29,826 nucleotides of DNA from a virus: IMG/VR virus record IMGVR_UViG_3300035703_000332, positions 1-29,826 of that record; one strand, 5' to 3'. This document shows positions 7,737-15,164 of the stretch, piece after piece (positions within the stretch are counted from its first letter, which is position 1; every line of letters begins with the position of its first letter). The notes below the pieces were generated by a model. It was not told where the DNA came from. It made no database searches and saw only the letters and a program-made list of their open reading frames with translations. A program made the position numbers and the translations under genes.

Positions 7737-8047
7737 GCAACGATCCATCGAACAACAGCCCGCGCGCGCTCGGCAACATCCTCGGGATGGCGCAGCTTGC
7801 CGCGATCCTCCTGCAGGCTGCCGGGCTCGTCTGGCTCGGCGGCCGCTGGTCCGCGGAGATGACATCGACCGCGGAGCGCGTGCGAGACCTGCAGTCGATC
7901 GTGAGCGACCTGACGAAGAGCCAGGCGCAGGCCGCGATCATCGACGCCACGCAGTCGGCACGCATGGAGACGATCTACAAGCGGATCGACGAGATCGTCA
8001 CGAAGCTGGAGCGCTTCGACGCATCCGTCTCGAGGAAGCAGTCCTGA
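7733..8047 (+). CDS. Membrane-anchored coiled-coil protein, holin-like candidate
   Basis: 104 residues from ATG 7733, overlapping the previous stop, with AGGG four bases upstream. After a 12-residue hydrophilic leader there is one probable membrane span, LGMAQLAAILLQAAGLVWLG (about residues 14-33). The remainder (about 40-100) is a regular heptad-like coiled coil with repeated Asp/Glu/Lys/Arg and Ile/Leu (RVRDLQSIVSDLTKSQ, then TIYKRIDEIVTKLERFD). A short membrane anchor plus coiled coil is seen in XhlA-like lysis helpers and some holins, although XhlA has the reverse order. It sits among head-tail connector genes, which is unusual for a lysis gene. Function unproven. Confidence 0.75.
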   Translation: MSNDPSNNSPRALGNILGMAQLAAILLQAAGLVWLGGRWSAEMTSTAERVRDLQSIVSDLTKSQAQAAIIDATQSARMETIYKRIDEIVTKLERFDASVSRKQS

Positions 8048-8048
8048 G

Positions 8049-8486
8049 ATGGCGAGCGTGACCGCCATTGCCGACGGCCTGGTCGAGCAGCTTTCCGAGC
8101 TGGAGTTCGGCGAGGGCGTCGATCCGGTCGTCGTGCGCGCGTACTTCCCGAACCGGGACCGCGACCAGCTCGCCGCCCTGACGCTGACCGTGATGCCGCG
8201 CGGCATGGAAGTCGAGCTGATCGGCCGCCATAACGTCCTGCAGAAGGACGTAACGATCGACATCGGCGTCCAGCGCCAGATCGAGGCCGGGGACGAGGCG
8301 GCGATCGCCGCCGGCGTTTCCGTCGTCGAGGCGATCGCCGCGGCACTTCCTGGCACGGCACCGGACGGAGTCTCCGATGCCACGTGCATCGGAGTAGAGA
8401 TCGACCCCATGGTGTCGCAGGAACACGCCACCAACCTCAGGGTCTTCACCGGGATCGTGACCGCGAGATACCGAATGCACCAGTGA
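8049..8486 (+). CDS. Tail terminator / tail completion-like protein
   Basis: 145 residues from ATG 8049, one base after the previous stop. The mixed alpha-beta sequence begins with a helix (VTAIADGLVEQLSELEF), followed by strands VVVRAYFPNRD and LAALTLTVMPRGMEVELI, a charged strand KDVTIDIGVQRQI, a helix AGVSVVEAIAAAL, and a closing strand ATNLRVFTGIVTARYRMH. This layout and the slot just before the tail tube gene match tail terminator (lambda gpU) or tail completion proteins, which form the ring ending the tube at the head side. The call rests on order and fold pattern rather than a signature motif. Confidence 0.7.
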   Translation: MASVTAIADGLVEQLSELEFGEGVDPVVVRAYFPNRDRDQLAALTLTVMPRGMEVELIGRHNVLQKDVTIDIGVQRQIEAGDEAAIAAGVSVVEAIAAALPGTAPDGVSDATCIGVEIDPMVSQEHATNLRVFTGIVTARYRMHQ

Positions 8487-8505
8487 CCGGCGCAGCGCGC
8501 GCCGG
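8487..8505 (+). other. Intergenic 7-bp GC hairpin before tail tube gene
   Basis: CCGGCGC (8487-8493) pairs perfectly with GCGCCGG (8499-8505) across a five-base loop, starting at the base after the stop codon. With no T run it is more likely an attenuator or mRNA-end stabiliser for the highly expressed tube gene than a terminator. A strong AAGGAG ribosome site (8532-8537) follows in the same 62-base gap. Confidence 0.5.
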
Positions 8506-8548
8506 CATCCGCAAGAGCGGCTGACCGCCGCAAGGAGATTCAGGAACC

Positions 8549-8986
8549 ATGGCACTTCAGCTCGGAATGAACGCCGTCCTCAAGCACGGCACCGCGGGCG
8601 CAATTGCGAACACCGCGCTCGGCAAGGTAAAGAACGTCACCCTCAACCTCGAGACCGGCGAGGCCGACGTCACCACGCGCGGCAACAACGGCTGGAAGGC
8701 GACGGTGTCCACCCTCAAGGACGCGTCGATCGAGTTCGAGATGGTCTGGGACACGTCGGATGCCGGATTCACCGCCATCAAGAACGCCTACTTCGGCAAC
8801 AGCGCGATCGCGCTGCTGGCGCTCGACAAGGACGCCGCCGGAGGGCAGGGCCTCGACGCGGACTTCATGATCACGAATTTCACCCGCGAGGAGCCGCTCG
8901 ACGCCGCCATCACCGTGAAGGTGACCGCCAAGCCGACGCTCTCGACTCGCGCGCCGCAGTGGCACACCGTGTCCGGCGGCACCTGA
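8549..8986 (+). CDS. Major tail tube protein
   Basis: 145 residues from ATG 8549 with AAGGAG at 8532-8537. The beta-rich chain carries the usual tube-protein landmarks: KVKNVTLNLETGEADVTTRG (about residues 26-45), the NNGWKATVSTLKDASIEFEM stretch, and a C-terminal pair FMITNFTREEPLDAAITVKV and AKPTLST. The pattern of 'ltl..g.advttr...gw.......ldasiefem' is characteristic of tube proteins of non-contractile tails. It should polymerise into hexameric rings around the tape measure. It is followed, after 16 bases, by the tail assembly chaperone, the standard siphovirus order. Confidence 0.88.
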   Translation: MALQLGMNAVLKHGTAGAIANTALGKVKNVTLNLETGEADVTTRGNNGWKATVSTLKDASIEFEMVWDTSDAGFTAIKNAYFGNSAIALLALDKDAAGGQGLDADFMITNFTREEPLDAAITVKVTAKPTLSTRAPQWHTVSGGT

Positions 8987-9002
8987 GCGAGGCGCCTGAC
9001 TC

Positions 9003-9470
9003 ATGCAGACCTTCCGCGACAACGCAGGACGAAGCTGGACGGTGGCGATCGACGTCGCCACCGTCAAGCGCGTCCGTTCCATGATCGGCTTCGACCTGCT
9101 CTCGGTCCTCGACGGCAACGGCGTGGACAAGCTCGTCTCCGATCCAGTGCTGCTCGTCGACGTCGTCTACGCCGTCTGCCGACCGGATGCCGACAGGCTC
9201 GGCGTCACCGACGAGGACTTCGGGCGTGCGATGGCTGGCGACGCGATCGAGCTGGCGACCAAGGCGCTCCTGGAGGACCTCGTCTCTTTCTGCCCGAACC
9301 CGCGCGACAGGAAGAGAATGCAGAAAGTCGTCACCACCATGTGGAGCACGATGGAGAGAGCGCGGGACGTCGTGGAGCGGAAGCTGGACGAACGCCTGCA
9401 GGAGCTGTCGAATCGTTCTCTCAGCGAGCTTGGAAGCTCGTCTGGGAATGTGCCGGGATCGTCGGAGTAG
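9003..9470 (+). CDS. Tail assembly chaperone, G-type
   Basis: 155 residues from ATG 9003. Fits the lambda gpG role: a non-structural chaperone that coats the tape measure while the tube assembles. The sequence starts with a short beta region (FRDNAGRSWTVAIDVATVKR) and a helix that includes MIGFDLLSVLDG, followed by VLLVDVVYAVCRPDADRLGV and DEDFGRAMAGDAIELATKAL, then a long coiled helix MERARDVVERKLDERLQEL. Its last 20 residues are Ser/Gly-rich and do not resemble a folded end. In the -1 frame the conserved chaperone extension is read instead, which suggests a frameshifted GT product as in lambda. It probably ends at TAG 9468 when no shift occurs. Confidence 0.85.
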   Translation: MQTFRDNAGRSWTVAIDVATVKRVRSMIGFDLLSVLDGNGVDKLVSDPVLLVDVVYAVCRPDADRLGVTDEDFGRAMAGDAIELATKALLEDLVSFCPNPRDRKRMQKVVTTMWSTMERARDVVERKLDERLQELSNRSLSELGSSSGNVPGSSE

Positions 9471-9721
9471 ACCCGCACCCGTTCACGCTCAGGGAGCTTG
9501 CGGCGATGGCCAACGCCAGGATGCGCGAGCAATGGAACCACACCTCGGTGATGCTCGCCATGACGGCAAGCATCAACCGAGACGTGAAGCGACGGCCGGA
9601 GCCATTCACGGCAGCGGAGTTCAACCCCTACGAGTCGAGGCGCAAGACGATGCCGATCCCGGCAGACATCACGGTGCTCCGAGACGTCTTCGTGCGCCCG
9701 ACTCCAGGAGGAGGGAGCTGA
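9341..9721 (+). CDS. Tail assembly chaperone extension, T-type (-1 frame)
   Basis: Reading frame -1 relative to the G-type chaperone, open from before 9341 to TGA 9719-9721. The recognisable domain starts near 9425 with AWKLVWECAGIVGVDPHPFT and continues LRELAAMANARMREQWNHTS, VMLAMTASINRDVKRRPEPF and AEFNPYESR. The W...AGI.GvdP.pltlREL..Ma....eW.ht..lla...N..rd motif is typical of the T domain that recruits tube subunits. No ATG or GTG lies between the GTG at 9341 and that domain, and the GTG has no ribosome site, so the domain is most likely made as a fusion by ribosomal frameshifting within the 130-base overlap. No canonical slippery heptamer stands out, so the slip site is unresolved. Confidence 0.75.
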   Translation: MEHDGESAGRRGAEAGRTPAGAVESFSQRAWKLVWECAGIVGVDPHPFTLRELAAMANARMREQWNHTSVMLAMTASINRDVKRRPEPFTAAEFNPYESRRKTMPIPADITVLRDVFVRPTPGGGS

Positions 9722-10281
9722 TGCGCCTTGCGGCCGTCATTTCCGTGGCGATCATCTCTGGCGGATGCAGCGCCTCCGGACGCATCGCGGAGAACGCCAA
9801 CGAGGTGCGCAGGCTCGCCGAGTCGAGCCGTGGCCGGTTCGACGCCATCGGAACCGAGGCGCGGGCGCAGGCACCCGATCTCGTGTCCATTGCGCGCGAG
9901 GCCGATGGTGGCAGCTCAGAGCAGCAGGCGATCATCCTTGCAACGGCCGGGATCGTCGAGGCGCTTCCCGGCGTCGCCGACGTGACGCCGTGGTGGGCCA
10001 CGCTGATCGCGCGCGTCATGGTCGCGCTGGCCGTGGTCGGAGTCGCCGTCATCCTCTGGACGACCGGCATCGGATCGCTCGTGAAGCGCGCGCTCTGGAG
10101 CTTCGGCCTGCTGCTCCCGAAGAGCGCGGTCTCCGATGCCGACCTTGCCCGCTCGATGCTCGACCCGTCGCGGCCCGAAAGCGCGCGTGAGTACGTGGCC
10201 GCGCGGCGAGCGTCCGACAGCGCCTTCGCGGCCGCGTGGGAGAAGGCATCCAGGAAGCCACAGCAGGAGACGCGCACGTGA
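9721..10281 (+). CDS. Lipoprotein with internal membrane span, spanin-like
   Basis: 186 residues from ATG 9721, directly behind a GGAGGAGGGAG ribosome site and overlapping the previous stop. Residues 1-16 form a lipoprotein signal (hydrophobic stretch, then ISGGC with Cys16 as the lipidated residue). Residues 17-90 are helical and charged (GRIAENANEVRRLAESSRGR), fit for a periplasmic span. Residues about 91-117 (WWATLIARVMVALAVVGVAV and beyond) form a membrane helix, and about 65 residues follow. Lipid anchor plus inner-membrane helix in one chain is the architecture of unimolecular spanins, which fuse outer and inner membranes at lysis. The long C-terminal extension is unlike the T1 prototype, so it may instead be a tail-associated or exclusion protein. 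Confidence 0.75.
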   Translation: MRLAAVISVAIISGGCSASGRIAENANEVRRLAESSRGRFDAIGTEARAQAPDLVSIAREADGGSSEQQAIILATAGIVEALPGVADVTPWWATLIARVMVALAVVGVAVILWTTGIGSLVKRALWSFGLLLPKSAVSDADLARSMLDPSRPESAREYVAARRASDSAFAAAWEKASRKPQQETRT

Positions 10282-10628
10282 GCATCCGGCAGAACATCAC
10301 CATTGAGCAGGGCGCGACGTTCAAGCTCCCGGTGCTGTGGAAGGACACCAACGGAACCGCGTTCAACCTCACCGGCTACTCCGCCAGGATGCAGGTTCGT
10401 TCCACGCACGCTTCGGCCGGGACACTGCTCAACCTCACCTCGGCGGCCGGTGACATCGTCCTGGGCGGCGCCGAGTTCAACATCGTCGCGACGGCGTCTG
10501 CATCGGCGACCGCATCCCTTCCCGCGCCACACCTGGCCGTCTATGACCTGGAGCTCGTCTCTGCCGGAGGAGAGGTGTACCGGCTGCTCGAGGGCATGGC
10601 CCGGATCACCCCGGAGGTGACTCGTTGA
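10278..10628 (+). CDS. Baseplate/fibre-attachment-like beta protein
   Basis: 116 residues from GTG 10278 overlapping the previous stop (GTGA), with AGGAGA upstream. The chain follows a pattern common in phage tail regions and similar to the N-terminal domain of BppU-type baseplate proteins: QNITIEQGATFKLPVLWKD (residues 5-23), then NLTGYSARMQVRS, a loop, an LTSAAGDIVLGGAEFNIVA strand pair, ASLPAPHLAVYDLELVSAGG, and YRLLEGMARITPEVTR. Such modules usually sit at the head of fibre operons and anchor fibres to the tail. The next gene starts inside its stop codon (TTGA), so the two are translationally coupled. Confidence 0.72.
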   Translation: MSIRQNITIEQGATFKLPVLWKDTNGTAFNLTGYSARMQVRSTHASAGTLLNLTSAAGDIVLGGAEFNIVATASASATASLPAPHLAVYDLELVSAGGEVYRLLEGMARITPEVTR

Positions 10629-12178
10629 GCGACGGGATCGTCATCGTCGGCAACCCATCGCTCGGCGGGCCGGTGGTGATCGGTGGCGCCGGCGTTGCCG
10701 TCGGCGTCGGCGGCCCGATGACCGGTCCGCAGGGCCCGCCCGGCAGCACGATCAGCGGCGTCGAGAGCGTGAATGGCCGGACCGGGCAGGTGACCCTTGC
10801 GGCCTCGGACATCAAGGATGTCCCCGCAGCCAGGATGCTCGGACGCCGATCAGGTTCGTCCGGTGCCGCCGAGCCCATCGCCATGGGCCGTGGCCTCAAG
10901 ATCGACTCGACCGGGACGCTCGTCACCAGCGAGGTGGTCGTCGACACGGAGCGGTCGATCGTCGCTGGAACAGGGCTGGTCGGCGGCGGCGACCTGAGCG
11001 CCGATCGTTCGCTCGCCGTTGACTTTGCTCCCGGTGGAGTGGCCGTGGCCGACAAGGCTGTCCGGGCGGATGACCCTCGGCTGGCCGTGGCATCACGAGC
11101 CATCACCGCCGGGCTGGGGCTGACCGGCGGGGGAGACCTCACCACGAGCCGGACGCTGGCGGTCGACTTCGCGGCGAGCGGGGAGGCGTCGGACCTGAAG
11201 GCCGTGCGGGCCGACGACGCCCGCTTGGCGGTCTCTGGGCGCACCGTGGCCGCCGGGACCGGCCTTGTCGGCGGCGGCCAGCTGACGGGCAACGTGACGC
11301 TTTCCGTGGCCTTTGCGGCGCCGGGCGAGGTGTCTGCGGCGAAAGCCGTCCGGGCAGACGACGATCGCCTCGAGACCTGGGCAAACGCGAGCCCGACCAT
11401 TGCGTCGAACCTCTCCGGCATCCCGGCTGGAACGGTCCTGCCCGCTGGCGAGACGGCGATCGACATCCTGAACCGGCTCCTCTACCCGTATCAGCCGGTT
11501 GCATTCTCTTCGCTTGCCGCACCCGGTCTTGCCAGCCCGCTCGAGCTCGGGCAGACGGCGTCTGGAGCGGTCGCTCTCACATGGTCGACTTCCGGGCCAT
11601 CGGGGAACTTCACCCCCAACAGCGCCGTGATCACGTACGTCGGCCCGACCGGCAGCGGCACGCTTCTGACCGGCGTCTCGCCAACGGCGAATGCCGCGAC
11701 GCCGACGCTTCCGGCAATCGTCTCCACCAACCCGCGCAGCGGGAACACGCTGACGCTGACTCTCTCGGCGGCGCAGGCCCAGGGCGGCAACCCGTCCGCG
11801 TCGCTGACCCGCCGCTGGTGGTCGAAGATGTACTACGGCAAGTCGGCGAACGCGAACCTGCTGGTGCCGACGTTCGACACGCCGGGCACGGCGACGCCGA
11901 TGTTCCTCGAGACGACCGACGCGCAGGGGCCTTCGAACCTGTCGCTCTCCGTCCCGGCCGGTGGCGGCTGGTTCTACCTGTTCGTGCACGACTCATACGC
12001 GCTTTCGACCGCGGCCCCGTACTTCGGATTGAAGTACGGCGGCAACGCGCTCGCGCAGGACCCGGTCGTCACCGTGCAGCTCACCAACGCGCAGGGACAC
12101 GTCGCGACCTACAAGCGCTACAAGGCGAAGAACGTCCTCAACGACTCGATCGCGATCGTGGTGAACCCGACATCCTGA
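10625..12178 (+). CDS. Tail fibre protein with three 48-residue repeats
   Basis: 517 residues from TTG 10625, preceded by GGAGG (10612-10616) and overlapping the stop upstream. Residues 1-45 are Gly-rich with a short collagen-like GPQGPPG. A VNGRTGQVTLAASDI segment follows. Residues 110-253 hold three consecutive 48-residue repeats of the form AGtGLtGGGdLt..rtLaVdFA..Ge...KAVRADD.RLav, typical of triple-stranded fibre shafts. A short linker containing AGETAIDILNRLLYPY leads to a C-terminal domain of about 220 residues (FSSLAAPGLASPLELGQTAS; SLTRRWWSKMYYGKSANANL; GGGWFYLFVHDSY; then LTNAQGHVATYKRYKAKNVL), resembling a recurring phage fibre domain. It probably takes part in host binding. Confidence 0.85.
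   Translation: MSDGIVIVGNPSLGGPVVIGGAGVAVGVGGPMTGPQGPPGSTISGVESVNGRTGQVTLAASDIKDVPAARMLGRRSGSSGAAEPIAMGRGLKIDSTGTLVTSEVVVDTERSIVAGTGLVGGGDLSADRSLAVDFAPGGVAVADKAVRADDPRLAVASRAITAGLGLTGGGDLTTSRTLAVDFAASGEASDLKAVRADDARLAVSGRTVAAGTGLVGGGQLTGNVTLSVAFAAPGEVSAAKAVRADDDRLETWANASPTIASNLSGIPAGTVLPAGETAIDILNRLLYPYQPVAFSSLAAPGLASPLELGQTASGAVALTWSTSGPSGNFTPNSAVITYVGPTGSGTLLTGVSPTANAATPTLPAIVSTNPRSGNTLTLTLSAAQAQGGNPSASLTRRWWSKMYYGKSANANLLVPTFDTPGTATPMFLETTDAQGPSNLSLSVPAGGGWFYLFVHDSYALSTAAPYFGLKYGGNALAQDPVVTVQLTNAQGHVATYKRYKAKNVLNDSIAIVVNPTS
10952..11383 (+). repeat. Three tandem 144-bp (48-residue) repeats in fibre gene
   Basis: Units at 10952-11095, 11096-11239 and 11240-11383. At protein level, units 1 and 2 are closest, and unit 3 has diverged (GGGQLTGNVTLSVAFA in place of GGGDL...LAVDFA). 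The KAVRADD block is the same in all three. DNA identity is partial, so this is an old duplication rather than a recent one. Confidence 0.9.
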
Positions 12179-12180
12179 CC

Positions 12181-12552
12181 ATGCCAATCGAAGGAACAGT
12201 CCAGGTCTCAGGGATCATCGCGCCGTCCTCGACGGCCGACACCTATCCGGTGACCGACCCGCAGTATGGGCTCGGCGGGCTCCGAACCGTCGCGACGGTC
12301 AACGAGCGCAACGCAATCCCGACGGAGCGCAGGCAAGCAGGCATGATCGTGTACGTCTCGTCAGTCGGCGAGTGGTACGCGCTCGGTAACGATCTCTCCT
12401 CGTGGACCGCGTTCAATCCCGGAAGCTCGGGGCTCCCGATCGTCATCACGTCGCCGACGGAAGGCGACCTCCTTGTCTTCAAGTCGTCCAGCACCAAGTT
12501 CGAGAACTCGCCGAGAGATGAGGTGCTCGACATGGACGGCGGAAACTTCTGA
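12181..12552 (+). CDS. Small fibre-associated structural protein
   Basis: 123 residues from ATG 12181, two bases after the fibre stop. The sequence opens PIEGTVQVSGIIAPSSTADT and YPVTDPQYGLGGLRTVATVN, followed by ERNAIPTERRQAGMIVYVSS and GEWYALGNDLSSWTAF, a pattern repeated in many phage fibre regions where a head module is shared between fibres. It ends EVLDMDGGNF, the same type of ending as the next fibre (VTLDGGTF). It is likely a virion component attached to the fibres. No upstream ribosome site is obvious, suggesting coupling to the preceding gene. Confidence 0.75.
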   Translation: MPIEGTVQVSGIIAPSSTADTYPVTDPQYGLGGLRTVATVNERNAIPTERRQAGMIVYVSSVGEWYALGNDLSSWTAFNPGSSGLPIVITSPTEGDLLVFKSSSTKFENSPRDEVLDMDGGNF

Positions 12553-12564
12553 TCGCACCAACCA

Positions 12565-12580
12565 GCCGGACGCGTCCGGC
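12565..12580 (+). other. 16-bp perfect palindrome before fibre gene
   Basis: GCCGGACGCGTCCGGC lies in the 45-base gap between two fibre genes. It is fully self-complementary and could form a six-bp hairpin with a CGCG tetraloop in mRNA. No T run follows. A protein-binding operator or RNA-processing element are both possible. Confidence 0.5.
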
Positions 12581-12597
12581 AGAAAGCACCAGTCACC

Positions 12598-14121
12598 ATG
12601 GCAAACACCCTCCGCATCAAGCGTCGCGCATCCGGCTCGGTCGGTGCACCTCCGTCCCTCGTCAACGCCGAGCTTGCGTTCAACGAGATGGACGACACGC
12701 TCTACTACGGCAAGGGCAACTCCAGCGGCAATGCCACAAGCATCATCGCGATCGGCGGCGCCGGTTCGTTCGTGACCCTGTCGGGCACGTCGACCTTCTC
12801 CGGGACAAAGACGCTGGCGGGCGCGGTCGACTTCACTGGCACGGCCACGGCCGTGACGCAGGCGTCGAGCGACAACAGCACGAAGCTCGCGACGACCGCG
12901 TTCGTCAAGAGCCTCGGCCTCGGGTCCGGATCGGTCACGAGCGTCGGCTTGTCGCTGCCGAGCATTTTCTCCGTCTCCAACTCGCCTGTCACGGGCTCGG
13001 GCACCCTGACGGCTGCGCTTCAGTCGCAGACGGCCAACCATGTGTTCATCGCGCCGAACGGGTCCGCAGGCGCGCCGACTTTCCGTGCGCTGGCGGCGGC
13101 TGACATCCCGACGCTGACCTCTTCGTACATCAGCAACTTCGATACCCAGGTCCGAACGTCGCGCCTTGATCAGATGGCCGCTCCGACCGCGAGCGTGGCG
13201 ATGAACGGCCAGCGTCTCACCGGGCTGGCGGACCCGACCTCGGCTCAGGACGCTGCCACCCGTGCCTACGTCGACAGCGTGGCTCAGGGTCTCGACGTCA
13301 AGCCGAGTGTCCGCGCCGCGAGCACGGCCAACCTCACGCTTTCCGGCAACCCCGGAACCATCGATGGAGTGACTCTGTCCGATGGCGACACCATCCTGGT
13401 CAAGAACCAGAGCACGGCTTCTCAGAACGGTCTCTACCAAATCAGCTTCGCCGGCGCGTGGACGCGCGTCAAGGAGTGTGATTCTTGGACCGAGCATGTT
13501 GGCGCGTTCACCTTCGTCGAGTCCGGCACCACTCAGGCTGACACCGGATGGGTTTGCACTGCTGAACCGGGCGGAACGCTTGGGACCACGAGCATTGGTT
13601 TCACGCAGTTCAGCGGAGCTGGCCAGATCACCGCCGGAGATGGCATCAGCAAGAGCGGCAACACGCTTGCCGTATCGGCACACACCGGCATCGCGGTCAG
13701 CGCATCTGGCGTCGCCATCACTGGTCAGGCGCTCGCGCTGCACAACCTCGCCTCGAACGGCATCGTGGCGCGCACCGGCTCGGGCACCGTGGCCGCCCGG
13801 GCGGTCGCGGCGAGCGGAAGCGGCATCAGCGTGTCCAATGGCGACGGCGTCTCGGGCAACCCGACCGTCTCGCTCTCGTCGAGCATGGCGGCGATCGCTG
13901 GAGTGTCGGCTGCTGCAGACACGATCGCGTACTGGACGAGCGCGTCCGCTGCGGCTGCCGCCACGCTGACGACGTTCGGCCGGAGCCTGATCGACGACAT
14001 CGATGCCGCGGCTGCGCGCACCACGCTCGGGCTTGCGTCGATGGCGACCCAGGCAGCGAGCGCCGTCTCGATCACTGGTGGCAGCATCGACAACGTGACG
14101 CTCGACGGCGGCACCTTCTGA
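12598..14121 (+). CDS. Large tail fibre protein
   Basis: 507 residues from ATG 12598. The N-terminus MANTLRIKRRASGSVGAPPS followed by NAELAFNEMDDTLYYGKG is a classic fibre head module. The shaft is Ser/Thr/Ala/Gly-rich with familiar fibre phrases: TLSGTSTFSGTKTLAGAVDF, DNSTKLATTAFVKSL, GQRLTGLADPTSAQDAATRA, and GDTILVKNQSTASQNGLY with its G.W.R...CD.W.E...AFTFVE.GT..ADTGW continuation. Later shaft units (AGDGISKSGNTLAVSAHTGI) resemble the AGtGL units of the upstream fibre. It ends VTLDGGTF. It should trimerise and contribute to host recognition. No intramolecular chaperone domain is seen. Confidence 0.88.
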   Translation: MANTLRIKRRASGSVGAPPSLVNAELAFNEMDDTLYYGKGNSSGNATSIIAIGGAGSFVTLSGTSTFSGTKTLAGAVDFTGTATAVTQASSDNSTKLATTAFVKSLGLGSGSVTSVGLSLPSIFSVSNSPVTGSGTLTAALQSQTANHVFIAPNGSAGAPTFRALAAADIPTLTSSYISNFDTQVRTSRLDQMAAPTASVAMNGQRLTGLADPTSAQDAATRAYVDSVAQGLDVKPSVRAASTANLTLSGNPGTIDGVTLSDGDTILVKNQSTASQNGLYQISFAGAWTRVKECDSWTEHVGAFTFVESGTTQADTGWVCTAEPGGTLGTTSIGFTQFSGAGQITAGDGISKSGNTLAVSAHTGIAVSASGVAITGQALALHNLASNGIVARTGSGTVAARAVAASGSGISVSNGDGVSGNPTVSLSSSMAAIAGVSAAADTIAYWTSASAAAAATLTTFGRSLIDDIDAAAARTTLGLASMATQAASAVSITGGSIDNVTLDGGTF

Positions 14122-14135
14122 TCCCCTAGCTCCCC

Positions 14136-14741
14136 ATGGCCAACACCATCCGTCACAAGCGCAACAGCACCCCGGGGGCAACCCCGGGTGCTGGCACGCT
14201 CGTCACCGGCGAGCTGGCCATCAACACTGCAGACGGGAAGCTGTTCACCAAGAAGGAGAATGGGACGGTCGTCGAGATCGGTGCGGGTGGCGATGGCATC
14301 ACCTCGGTGGTTGGCACGTCCGGAGAGATCAACGTGTCCACGTCCGGCAGCACGGTGACCCTGTCGCTGCCGAACAACATCTCAGCCCGCGGGATGACGA
14401 CGGCCACGGGCCTGGCGTTCGATGCAGGCGCGGACCAGACCATCGACTTCTCGTTCGACGGAGGCGTTCCCCTCATCACCATCGACCACGTTTTCGGCGT
14501 CATGCAGGTCCGGACCGGAAGCGGGCTGGCATTCTTCGACGCTGACGAGTCTCACTACGTCGGGTTCATGGCGCCTTCTGCCATCACGCAGACCACGCTT
14601 TGGACCCTCCCGACCGCGGACGGTTCGGTCAACCAGGTCTTGACCACGAACGGAGCCGGTGCCCTGTCTTGGAGCACGCCGTCCGGATCTGGCGGTTCAG
14701 GCGTTCCGGATTTCGTGCTTTTTAACGCTGGGATCATCTAG
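14136..14741 (+). CDS. Short tail fibre protein
   Basis: 201 residues from ATG 14136. The start MANTIRHKRNSTPGATPGAG and LVTGELAINTADGKLFTKKE is a paralogue of the head module in the preceding fibre. The middle has beta-rich VGTSGEINVSTSGSTVTLSL, and the end runs LWTLPTADGSVNQVLTTNGA, WSTP and a Gly/Ser linker before VPDFVLFNAGII. The MANT-KR head shared with the neighbour implies both attach to the same site, or are alternative fibre components. The coding start holds an imperfect GC hairpin (14165-14193) over the repeated TPGATPGAG codons. Confidence 0.82.
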   Translation: MANTIRHKRNSTPGATPGAGTLVTGELAINTADGKLFTKKENGTVVEIGAGGDGITSVVGTSGEINVSTSGSTVTLSLPNNISARGMTTATGLAFDAGADQTIDFSFDGGVPLITIDHVFGVMQVRTGSGLAFFDADESHYVGFMAPSAITQTTLWTLPTADGSVNQVLTTNGAGALSWSTPSGSGGSGVPDFVLFNAGII

Positions 14742-14750
14742 GAATCAGAC

Positions 14751-15164
14751 ATGGCAACGACAGCCCAATACACGGCACAGCCGATCCTTGAGTACGCGCA
14801 GCTCACCACCGGTGACGCGTCTCGCACTGCCCCCACCAACATCGTGGAAATCTGCTCTGGCCCGAACGTGACTGCGGGCGTCGGCGTTGGCAAGCGCATC
14901 ACCCGCATCATTTGCCATGCCACGGGCAACAGCGCAAACGGCATGATCCGCTTTTGGCTTTCGCTCGACAGCGGAACGACCAAGCGCCTCATCCTTGAGA
15001 AGGCCAAGCCTTCCACCACGCCAAGCAGCGCCACTTCAGCAGCGAGGATCGAAGCCTCGGAGTTGGCAGGAATGATCCTGCCGGGAGGAACGGCCAACAA
15101 GTTGTACGCGACGATTCAGGACACCGAGACTTGGAACGTGATCGTGGAGTCGGCGCTGCTGTGA
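14751..15164 (+). CDS. Conserved phage virion-type protein, function unknown
   Basis: 137 residues from ATG 14751. Beta-rich protein with a pattern that recurs in fibre regions of many phages: ILEYAQLTTGDASRTAPTNI with VEICSGPN, then GKRITRIICHATGNSANGMI, RFWLSLDSGTTKRLILEKAK and ASELAGMILPGG, closing with KLYATIQDTETWNVIVESAL. Codons are noticeably less GC-biased at third positions than in the head genes, as in the two following genes. That hints at a separately acquired host-range module. The next gene starts inside its stop (GTGA). Confidence 0.72.
   Translation: MATTAQYTAQPILEYAQLTTGDASRTAPTNIVEICSGPNVTAGVGVGKRITRIICHATGNSANGMIRFWLSLDSGTTKRLILEKAKPSTTPSSATSAARIEASELAGMILPGGTANKLYATIQDTETWNVIVESALL

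Noticed and set aside
12361-14181. Minus-strand frame of 606 codons opposite fibre genes
   Set aside because: Composition is a mirror of fibre codons and there is no ribosome site or domain; fibre homology on the plus strand is clear.
14165-14193. GC hairpin over TPGATPGAG codons
   Set aside because: Needs a bulge and is explained by duplicated codons of a repetitive peptide.
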